In this document: positions 1 to 9,332 of the stretch, piece by piece
Position numbering within the stretch: the first letter of the stretch is position 1
Layout of the letters: the number at the start of each line of letters is the position of its first letter
NCBI RefSeq assembly: GCF_020184175.1
Contig: NC_065532.1
Coordinates: forward strand, 23,994,001-24,058,000
Reading direction: 5' to 3'
Source of the DNA: Aphis gossypii
Taxonomy: Eukaryota; Arthropoda; Insecta; Hemiptera; Aphididae
Length of the DNA stretch: 64,000 nucleotides
Translations under genes and position numbers: made by a program
The notes under the pieces: model-generated
Told to the model about the DNA's origin: nothing
Database searches by the model: none
Seen by the model: only the letters and a program-made list of their open reading frames with translations

Positions 1-201
1 AAACTTTTTTATGCTATACATTTAATGTTTAATATATTAAACAATTAAAAATTAATATAAATTACTGTTTTATTTTACGGCTGTGTTCCGCGAAAACCTC
101 ATAAAATTTTAAATGTTCCATCATTCGAAAAAGGTTAAGAACCACTGTTATATAGCAACTGTAATTTGATTATTAATTTTTAATTATGTATTATTTTGCA
201 G

Positions 202-720
202 ATGGTATGTACCTATTATTTCTTGCTTTTCATTTTATTAATTTATATAATTTAAGTTTTTCTTTTTAAAAATTCTTTTGTAATCAATTAAAAACTTTAG
301 AATGCAACTTTTTTAAGCCCGTATAATCGCTCATTAGACTTTATCTTTTAGTCGAGTATGTCCTTTTCCAAATTATTATTATCAGGTCAACTACACTGTG
401 ACTTTATTTATAATGTGTTCTTGGTTTAGTTTTTCATTGTAAGTCTGATAAAGTTTTCAATGTGGTTTTATATGCGATGAAAATTTTTCTATCTACACTT
501 ACCTATTTATTATGTATGTTACTTATATTGTTTGTCTTTTTACTTAAAAATGTTTCGATTCTTCATAATTTTTTCCATAAGTCATGGTTTAAAAATAGTA
601 TAACCTTTTGTTTATAATAAATGTAGAGTGCTCTTGAAACTTAATCTTAGAAAGTAGTTAACGATATAATATAAAATAAGTAATATATTAATATACTATC
701 AAATCAGATATTCCTAAGCA
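202..720 (+). repeat. Paralogous copy of microexon-gene intron, left arm
   Basis: About 150-720 is closely similar to 25666-26230 in the last array unit of the microexon gene. It keeps the acceptor/donor pair 'tttgcag ATG gtatgt' (candidate 3-nt exon at 202-204). The mirror copy is at about 6245-6812 in the right arm on the minus strand. No further exons of the gene were recognised in the arms. Confidence 0.7.
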
Positions 721-1978
721 AATTAAGACCAAATTAAATTTGTTTTTATTTATATGAAAAACTATTTAACTTAAAAGTTGGTCGTGTAAACTCCATCACC
801 ACTGAAAAAAATCAGGTAAAATTGAGTTCGTGTAGACTCCACTAGTGAAAAATGAAATAGTAGATAGTATAAAATTAATATGATATATTATTATTATAAA
901 AAAATTTAATATAATATCATATCATATCGTTCACATAAAATATTTAAATCATACTAAAGAAAATCATAATAAATAATCGTTATACCTAATAATTTAAAAT
1001 CATATTTTTCATAATAATAATTAATAATCGTCCACCTTAAATATTTAAATCATAGTAGATAAAAATGAAAATACGTATATTTTGACTGCTATAAGCACGT
1101 TTAATAAGTATATAACACAACCAAATTGTCCGTATTGTATTATTTTTTACTACGGTAAAACTGAAATATTTAAATATTATATTATTTTAATGATACATTT
1201 TTAAACTATACACTTTAAATTAATCAATAACTCGTAAAAATACTGCACGGTACGGACTAACGGGTATAGATTGTCCTTCTGTTACACAAACCACTGGTAC
1301 CCTTACATCATTATAATACGTCTCTGTTAGTGGAACAAAGTTATAATTAGCATACGAGTATAGTATATTGAAAACGGTTAAAAAAAATTGATTTTTCGTA
1401 TAAATATAGCCAACTTCGTACCCAAGAATCTATTATAAGTGGATAAAATAACAAATGAATAGTGTCAGGTGTCAAGTATACATCGTCATAAGGTATGTCA
1501 CTGAAATGGATGTGATAAATTCGAATACAATAATTAAACAAATATTGTATACGATGAATAACGACAGGGATTAGACGAATGATCATCCTGTTAATAGAAA
1601 GTAATATTGTTAAGTATGACAAACTTAGTTAGAATTTCAAACGTGATTACGTATAAAAAAATTATATCACTGTATAGTATATATTTTTGGTAGTTTTTAA
1701 GACATAATAAAAACGTACACAATTACAGGGGAAAATATAATAATTTTATACTAATTAACAGTTTCGTAAAAGAATCTATCAAAAAAAAAAAAAAAAACCA
1801 TTGAATATTATTATGGAACGTAAATTTTCTGCATTTTTAACTTTATAATATTTAGGATATTATCCCAGTTAAAACAATATGTCGCTTGTTCACGAATTAC
1901 AGGCTTAACAGATGTTCCCAAATGACGTATATAGGTCGTTCACTTACTGTCAACAAAATAATTAAAATGCGGTGTACT

Positions 1979-2266
1979 TTGTAGGTACATAGTTGTATAA
2001 TACCTGTGTCTGGTGTTTACCGTCGTAACGGAAACACAAACAGCGCGACTTGCTTCGTGATATCCCGCCCGTTTTCGCTTGCCGTATCTGGTATTTGCCG
2101 TATTCACGGAAATACAAACAGTACGAACAAGTGTCGCCGTTTTTAATCGCCGCCGCCCGTTTTCACTTGCCGTATCTGGTATTTGCCGTACTAACGGAAA
2201 TACATACAGTACGAACAAGTGTCGCAGTTTTATTCGCCGCCGCCCTTTTTCGCTTGCCGTATCCAT
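1979..2266. repeat. GC-rich degenerate tandem repeat (~88 bp unit), left arm copy
   Basis: About three degenerate units of roughly 88 bp. Each has a 'cttgccgtatctggtatttgccgta' type core split around a 'gtacgaacaagtgtcgc' block and a CG-rich 'cgccgccg' end. They stand out from the AT-rich surroundings. Long open frames cross the block on both strands because the unit lacks stops, but no known domain is visible, so I do not call a gene. The mirror copy is at 4697-4985. Confidence 0.75.
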
Positions 2267-2549
2267 CATAGACCTTATACTCATAGACGGAGCATGGGTA
2301 TAGTTCCAGCGGTCAGACGTGAGTGCGCTGTTCGACTATTACTCAATTACTACACACATGCGCAATAGAATTTCAGGTTGGGCGATCGGTTGTTGTGTTT
2401 TAAAAATCATTGTATGATAACGGATTGATAAGATTACGTTTTTACTTTTTAACCTAGTGTTCTGGTTAGGTTCTGGATATTTGAATAAGTTATTACTTTT
2501 AGTTATTATAATATAGAGTTATTTAATTATTAGTATTTTTATAATAATA

Positions 2550-2890
2550 ATGGTCATAAAGTGTGTTGTTTGTGACGTTCAGTTCAAAACAAAAACAGAA
2601 AAAAAATTTCATTCGTAAGTTATATTTTAGAAAATACCTAAAAATTTAGATTTCTTCATTTTTCTTATTATATATTTTACTATTTGCAAATATTATGCTA
2701 AATTTACTTCAGATTTCCTAAAGATGAATCACGCAAGATCCAGTGGAAAAAAGCATGTGGGCTAAATTTGTGTTTACCTTCATACAGGGTATGCTCTGAT
2801 CATTTTTGGCCTGAAGATTACGAGTTAAGTGGGCTTCTAAAGAAAGATGCTGTTCCCTGGTTTACCAAATATCAAAAACAAAATGATTAA
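2550..2890 (+). CDS. THAP-domain protein (transposon-derived, truncated transposase)
   Basis: Two exons, 2550-2614 and 2713-2890, joined across a 98-bp intron (donor 'gtaagt', acceptor 'acttcag'), encode 80 residues. The product is a complete THAP (C2CH) zinc-binding DNA-recognition domain. It has the N-terminal C-x2-C pair (CVVC) at residues 5-8, 'FPKD' at about 23-26, 'W' at about 31, C-x2-H in 'CSDHF', and a terminal 'AVPWF' matching the AVPTIF box. A stop follows at 2888-2890. In P-family transposases this domain binds the transposon ends, so a THAP-only product could compete with full transposase. Start chosen because it puts the first cysteine five residues in, as is usual for THAP domains. 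Confidence 0.75.
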
Positions 2891-3112
2891 TGAAATTAAA
2901 AGAAATATTTATCAAAGAACCATATTTCAAGGATTGAATGAACACTGTAGTGGACAACAATTATTCAACACACATCGGGATCAAGTTATAGCTTTAATAA
3001 TTATTAAATTTCTAAACTTAAGATTCCACCATGCTGCTTCTATAAAAGAAAAAAAGAAATGTGGATCAATGCGGAAAAAATATACAAAACTTATATTGTT
3101 TCGAAATGAATA
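2847..3112 (+). pseudogene. C-terminal remnant of P-type (THAP9-like) transposase
   Basis: A reading frame overlapping the end of the THAP exon, in a different frame, encodes about 75 plausible residues. They include a basic segment ending 'KKYTKLILFRNE' and an upstream 'IKFLNLRFHHAA' stretch. From family knowledge, P/THAP9-type transposases often end in a similar helix followed by a 'K..KLILFKN' tail. The catalytic middle of the protein is absent, so a deletion junction probably lies near 2850-2900. Not expected to be translated on its own, though splicing from the THAP exon cannot be excluded. Confidence 0.5.
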
Positions 3113-4696
3113 AAAACAGATTTTTTTTTTTTTGGATTACTTTTTTGTACCAATATTATTTAATATTAATTATTTATAATGTATTCAAATTTCAAATATT
3201 TCTGAAATAAAGTTACCTACTTCTAAAATGTCAAACCACCTCTATATTTGGTCAAAATCAAATTATAATATAAATATTAGCCCATATTATTGGTTCTTAT
3301 AGCCATCTGCCCATATACTCGGATATACTGAGTAGTCTGAGTATCACGTATTCCCGTCCACTTGTAATAAGATATTCTATAAATATGCGAATAAACATAT
3401 TTTCTGTCGTCAGAAATGACAACACTGCTGTGGTAATAACTGTGACCGCACCACCTAACCCCGCCAACCTGTGATGCTCCGTCTATGAGTATAAGGTCTA
3501 TGGTATCCATAGATAATAAAGAATGGATAGGCCACGCCTATGCTTATAACCATGAAGATTAGAGATAAGGAGACCAAACTCCTATGAGCCGCCCGTTTAT
3601 AAAGTGGCCCGACAAAAGTCGCACGGTTATTCTGCCACCAGGAGCGCGTCGTTCGATTAGAGGGCTATGTTTTACCACATATTATATGTATTTTACTATA
3701 AATGTACGTTATTTTTGTATTTGAATGAAATATAAATTATCATTTATTACTTATTACCTGCTTATATTTAAGTATACTTAAATATACAAGTAAAGTTCAA
3801 AAAGTGTTTCCTGTAAAAAAAGTTTAAAATTCAAAATATTATATATAAAAATATAATATATAAATAATAATAATATAAATAATTGATTTTTGTTGTTTGA
3901 CATCTAAAGCATAACCAGTATTACACCCTGGCACAAAACAGCACTTAACCATTTTTAATGTTTAGGTAAAAAAATAAAAAATACAAATTACTCTGGTTTT
4001 ATGTATAATTATTGTATTTAAATAATCAAACAAATACAAAATAATAATACAAATTATAATAAAACATATGGACATAGATGATTTCCATATGATTATTTAT
4101 TATTGAATTCATCAAAATATTAAATTTTTAAATAGACAATGATAAGGTTTCAAATAATTTGTATTATTATTTTGTATTTGTTTGATTATTTAAATACAAT
4201 AATTATACATAAAACCAGAGTAATTTGTATTTTTTATTTTTTTACCTAAACATTAAAAATGGTTAAGTGCTGTTTTGTGCCAGGGTGTAATACTGGTTAT
4301 GCTTTAGATGTCAAACAACAAAAATCAATTATTTATATTATTATTATTATATATTATATTTTTATATAAATATTTTGAATTTTAAACTTTTTTTACAGGA
4401 AACACTTTTTGAACTTTACTTGTATATTTAAGTATACTTAAATATAAGCAGGTATAAGTAATAAATGATAATTTAATTTCATTCAAATACAAAAATAACG
4501 TACATTTATAGTAAAATACATATAATATGTGGTAAAACATAGCCCTCTAATCGAACGACGCGCTCCTGGTGGCAGAATAACCGTGCGACTTTTGTCGGGC
4601 CACTTTATAAACGGGCGGCTCATAGGAGTTTGGTCTCCTTATCTCTAATCTTCATGGTTATAAGCATAGGCGTGGCCTATCCATTCTTTATTATCT

Positions 4697-4985
4697 ATGG
4701 ATACGGCAAGCGAAAAAGGGCGGCGGCGAATAAAACTGCGACACTTGTTCGTACTGTATGTATTTCCGTTAGTACGGCAAATACCAGATACGGCAAGTGA
4801 AAACGGGCGGCGGCGATTAAAAACGGCGACACTTGTTCGTACTGTTTGTATTTCCGTGAATACGGCAAATACCAGATACGGCAAGCGAAAACGGGCGGGA
4901 TATCACGAAGCAAGTCGCGCTGTTTGTGTTTCCGTTACGACGGTAAACACCAGACACAGGTATTATACAACTATGTACCTACAAA
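4697..4985. repeat. GC-rich degenerate tandem repeat, right arm copy
   Basis: Inverted counterpart of the block at 1979-2266. Here it is uninterrupted and continues directly into the inner arm, giving the empty-site sequence for the transposon insertion in the other arm. Confidence 0.75.
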
Positions 4986-6816
4986 GTACACCGCATTTTA
5001 ATTATTTTGTTGACAGTAAGTGAACGACCTATATACGTCATTTGGGAACATCTGTTAAGCCTGTAATTCGTGAACAAGCGACATATTGTTTTAACTGGGA
5101 TAATATCCTAAATATTATAAAGTTAAAAATGCAGAAAATTTACGTTCCATAATAATATTCAATGGTTTTTTTTTTTTTTTTTTGATAGATTCTTTTACGA
5201 AACTGTTAATTAGTATAAAATTATTATATTTTCCCCTGTAATTGTGTACGTTTTTATTATGTCTTAAAAACTACCAAAAATATATACTATACAGTGATAT
5301 AATTTTTTTATACGTAATCACGTTTGAAATTCTAACTAAGTTTGTCATACTTAACAATATTACTTTCTATTAACAGGATGATCATTCGTCTAATCCCTGT
5401 CGTTATTCATCGTATACAATATTTGTTTAATTATTGTATTCGAATTTATCACATCCATTTCAGTGACATACCTTATGACGATGTATACTTGACACCTGAC
5501 ACTATTCATTTGTTATTTTATCCACTTATAATAGATTCTTGGGTACGAAGTTGGCTATATTTATACGAAAAATCAATTTTTTTTAACCGTTTTCAATATA
5601 CTATACTCGTATGCTAATTATAACTTTGTTCCACTAACAGAGACGTATTATAATGATGTAAGGGTACCAGTGGTTTGTGTAACAGAAGGACAATCTATAC
5701 CCGTTAGTCCGTACCGTGCAGTATTTTTACGAGTTATTGATTAATTTAAAGTGTATAGTTTAAAAATGTATCATTAAAATAATATAATATTTAAATATTT
5801 CAGTTTTACCGTAGTAAAAAATAATACAATACGGACAATTTGGTTGTGTTATATACTTATTAAACGTGCTTATAGCAGTCAAAATATACGTATTTTCATT
5901 TTTATCTACTATGATTTAAATATTTAAGGTGGACGATTATTAATTATTATTATGAAAAATATGATTTTAAATTATTAGGTATAACGATTATTTATTATGA
6001 TTTTCTTTAGTATGATTTAAATATTTTATGTGAACGATATGATATGATATTATATTAAATTTTTTTATAATAATAATATATCATATTAATTTTATACTAT
6101 CTACTATTTCATTTTTCACTAGTGGAGTCTACACGAACTCAATTTTACCTGATTTTTTTCAGTGGTGATGGAGTTTACACGACCAACTTTTAAGTTAAAT
6201 AGTTTTTCATATAAATAAAAACAAATTTAATTTGGTCTTAATTTGCTTAGGAATATCTGATTTGATAGTATATTAATATATTACTTATTTTATATTATAT
6301 CGTTAACTACTTTCTAAGATTAAGTTTCAAGAGCACTCTACATTTATTATAAACAAAAGGTTATACTATTTTTAAACCATGACTTATGGAAAAAATTATG
6401 AAGAATCGAAACATTTTTAAGTAAAAAGACAAACAATATAAGTAACATACATAATAAATAGGTAAGTGTAGATAGAAAAATTTTCATCGCATATAAAACC
6501 ACATTGAAAACTTTATCAGACTTACAATGAAAAACTAAACCAAGAACACATTATAAATAAAGTCACAGTGTAGTTGACCTGATAATAATAATTTGGAAAA
6601 GGACATACTCGACTAAAAGATAAAGTCTAATGAGCGATTATACGGGCTTAAAAAAGTTGCATTCTAAAGTTTTTAATTGATTACAAAAGAATTTTTAAAA
6701 AGAAAAACTTAAATTATATAAATTAATAAAATGAAAAGCAAGAAATAATAGGTACATACCATCTGCAAAATAATACATAATTAAAAATTAATAATCAAAT
6801 TACAGTTGCTATATAA

Positions 6817-7150
6817 CAGTGGTTCTTAACCTTTTTCGAATGATGGAACATTTAAAATTTTATGAGGTTTTCGCGGAACACAGCCGTAAAATAAAACAGT
6901 AATTTATATTAATTTTTAATTGTTTAATATATTAAACATTAAATGTATAGCATAAAAAAGTTTGCAAATATGTTAGTAAAACGTCTTACTTAATATATCA
7001 TTGTGTTTTGTGTTAAAAGACAAAATGTTAAGAGAACGAAAATAGTAATGCTAAATAAAATATTTTCACTCATTTTAAAATTTTGTCGGAACACTTATAT
7101 TAAGTCCACGGAACACTTGTGTTCCGCGGAACACCGATTGAGAACCACTG
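6817..7150. mobile_element. hAT-type MITE
   Basis: A 334-bp element with inverted ends starting 'cagtggttcttaacc' and ending 'gattgagaaccactg'. It is flanked by an exact 8-bp target duplication 'ctatataa' (6809-6816 and 7151-7158), the hAT signature. Its first 147 bp lie inside the palindrome arm and the rest outside the part visible here. The other arm shows the same outer segment at 1-147. Confidence 0.85.
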
Positions 7151-7194
7151 CTATATAATATTATATATAAGAATTATATTATAATAGACTTTTA

Positions 7195-8410
7195 GATTCT
7201 GAACGAACTGATGAATGTAATTATTTTACAATGATGTGTGTTTTTTTGTGTCTGTGTACAGCACAACTTGTTAAAATTATGCTTCAATTTTAAACTTCGG
7301 GAGTGGTTCCCGATGGCAAAGTGAACATCCTTGGTGGTTTAAACAGGTCAAAAGTAAACATTTTCCAAAATGTTTCAAAAAAATTAAGAAAAACAAAAAA
7401 AAAGTGACGGAAAAACGGGAATTTTTACGCAAAACCAATTTTCAACCAAACCGATTTTTTTATATGACTGTAACTCAAAAACCAGTCACTTTAAATACTT
7501 GAAATTTTCACCCAATGTTTATATTAGTATAATCAGCAATATGCAATATGCAGCTATGTGTTAGTAATTTTGGGTGTCTAAAAAAACTTGAAAATTTAAT
7601 ACAAGGTTTCTTATAAGTTGTTCTTATTGTAGTTCAAAATAAAAAATCAATAATCGTGAGTCACAATTTTTTTTATAAGCGTATAGAGCTCAAATTTTTA
7701 CGAAATACGTCAAAATCACGAAAAATTGGAAGTAGTTTTGTTGTTGAAAAATCATAAAATTGTTTGTGTTTATATCTAAGGTTAAAAAACTCCACATTAA
7801 GTTTTTCATACATTTTCCTTCAAAAAGCTATAGATAAAACTCGAAGCGTCATTATAGGAAAAATTTTATGTGCGTTTATATTTGTTATAATTCAAAAAGT
7901 ATAAGTCATAGATACATGACAATTTCACCAGTTATTTAGATTGGCATTTTCATTACATGATTTAATTTTCAAAATATTTCGCTTATTTTAATGTTATTTA
8001 TAGGCATTGAAAATATTTGTTTTTATTTTTTTATAAACATCGATAACATTTTTTTGGTCGTGTCAAAATACTTGACATTTTTATACAAAGTTCCTCATGA
8101 GTTATTCTTACAGTGATTCAAAATGTATAAAAATATATAGTTACAATTTTTTTAAATTAGTATTTGAAGTTCAAATATTGTTAAAATCATGAATATTTGC
8201 AAATTAATTTGTAGGTATAATTCATAAAAAATGTTTGTATAAGTAGCTAAGAATTGAACATTTAAAACAAGATTTTCTATAAGTTAGGCTTATAATAATT
8301 ATTAAATAACTTAAATTTTGTGGTATTTAGGCCATTAAAACACAAACCACCTTTTTCACCAACCACTGGAAAGTATATCCTAGGCTGACAAATTATTTTC
8401 GTTCAGAATC
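7195..8410 (+). mobile_element. Non-coding TIR repeat element, copy A
   Basis: About 1.2 kb bounded by inverted ends 'gattctgaacgaa' (7195) and 'ttcgttcagaatc' (8410). The interior is AT-rich with degenerate internal repeats and no credible ORF. The same family occurs inverted at 35662-37094. Target duplication not clear, so superfamily unassigned. Confidence 0.65.
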
Positions 8411-9140
8411 GTTTTTTGTATACAATGGTACCACTCTCATGCGGGTTTCAAAATTAATACATCAATTTATTTAAGTGACCTACTATTACTATATACAGCA
8501 GAGCGGTACCCACTTGACCGAATTTTTTTTCTATTGACGATGCCGTCATAAGTATACTTTATTTTACTCAATGGCTATATAATAATATATATTTATTAGT
8601 TCTAATAATAGTTTATTTAACATCAGGCAAATAATAGTTGAACCATTGTTCTTATTTTTTAGTAAGTCGCTGGATGAAGATGTCTTTTTCTCTATATTCG
8701 CTATTCTCTTTATTATTATAGTGTTTAAATTGGGAATTTGTTTTAATGTTGAAAGTTATTGTCTCATAGCAATCACCTCATATTTTCTCTAGTTGAGTCG
8801 CTAGTGATAATACCTAGTCAACTTAATAAAATGTTGATCGACGACTATCATAACAGCCTTAGAGGTTGAACGCTGAAAAAATAAAAACTCTAACTTTTCA
8901 TTTTACATTGTTTTAAATTATGAAGGATTATACTGCTAACTGAAAAAGCTGTGCATAGCCCCTTAAAGTATTCTTACTAATAATCGTGAAACGAAATATC
9001 GAACATAAAAAAACAGCTAAACAAATAAAAATTATAATTTTTGCTTCTATTACATTAGTTGCTATTGAATAAACAAAATAGTGACAATATTATTTATTGT
9101 TTAATTCTGAGGAAGGATGGATTTGGGACGGTAGTTCACT
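8411..9140. other. AT-rich upstream region, no gene seen
   Basis: Upstream of the microexon gene promoter. The start ('cagcagagcggtacccac' near 8497) matches in inverse orientation a segment near 35560-35580, so it belongs to the repeat family flanking copies A and B. No ORF or RNA gene recognised. Confidence 0.5.
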
Positions 9141-9175
9141 TATAAAAGAAATCAAGAAATACGATTATATTCAGT
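9141..9175 (+). promoter_or_regulatory. TATA box plus initiator of the microexon gene
   Basis: 'tataaaag' at 9141-9148 is followed by an arthropod-type initiator 'tcagtt' at 9171-9176, whose A at 9173 lies about 30 bp downstream of the TATA box. This is the canonical spacing. It predicts a 60-nt 5' untranslated region before the ATG at 9233. Confidence 0.6.
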
Positions 9176-9232
9176 TTATTTTTTAACATTCATATAATTT
9201 GTAATAGATATATTCACATAGGTCAAATCAAA

Positions 9233-9332
9233 ATGTTTTTTAAGCGTAGCTTAATTACTATTACAATTGTAGTAATTTCAGTATGGGTTAATCCAGCTAT
9301 TACAGATAGTACTGAAACAGAGAAATTACGAG
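9233..9332 (+). CDS. Exon 1: signal peptide exon of the microexon gene
   Basis: 100 nt, 33 codons plus one base, then donor 'gtgtga'. Encodes a cleavable N-terminal signal: two lysine/arginine residues, then a run of I/V/L/T to about residue 20, then a polar segment (TDSTETEKLR). The phase-1 end joins to exon 2 to give D-Y-C-I. Confidence 0.75.

Larger units (their letters stand above)
2267..3502 (+). mobile_element. P-type DNA transposon, internally deleted, with THAP domain
   Basis: A 1236-bp insertion found only in the left palindrome arm. It has 29-bp perfect terminal inverted repeats (2267-2295 and 3474-3502, outer bases 'catagaccttatac') and an exact 8-bp target duplication 'gtatccat' (2259-2266 and 3503-3510). 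The right arm around 4690-4700 preserves the unoccupied site with one copy of that octamer. An 8-bp duplication with an encoded THAP DNA-binding domain points to the P superfamily. The interior codes for an N-terminal THAP domain and a short C-terminal transposase-like tail, with no room for the RNase H-like catalytic region, so it looks like an internal-deletion derivative that cannot move itself. Confidence 0.9.
1..6963. repeat. Large near-perfect inverted repeat (palindrome)
   Basis: The sequence from position 1 to about 4056 reads as the reverse complement of about 4155 to 6963, around a 98-bp unpaired spacer (4057-4154). Without the 1236-bp transposon and its extra target copy, the left arm is about 2812 bp and the right arm about 2809 bp. 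The arms differ only by scattered single-base or small changes, for example near 3725-3760 against 4450-4490, so they are young or kept alike by gene conversion. Position 1 already pairs with 6963, so the left arm may continue outside the window. ORFs in the arms occur as mirror pairs (1347-1622 with 5342-5617) and look like chance. An assembly artefact is possible, but the transposon present in only one arm argues against simple mis-joining. Confidence 0.95.

Noticed and set aside
1347..1622. 91-codon ORF, mirrored at 5342-5617
   Set aside because: Exists twice only because of the palindrome; hydrophobic AT-driven composition, no domain, no splice or promoter context.
2050..2303. Overlapping ORFs with repeated 'LPYLVFAV' in the GC-rich block
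   Set aside because: Open frames on both strands are a by-product of a stop-poor tandem repeat, not a gene.
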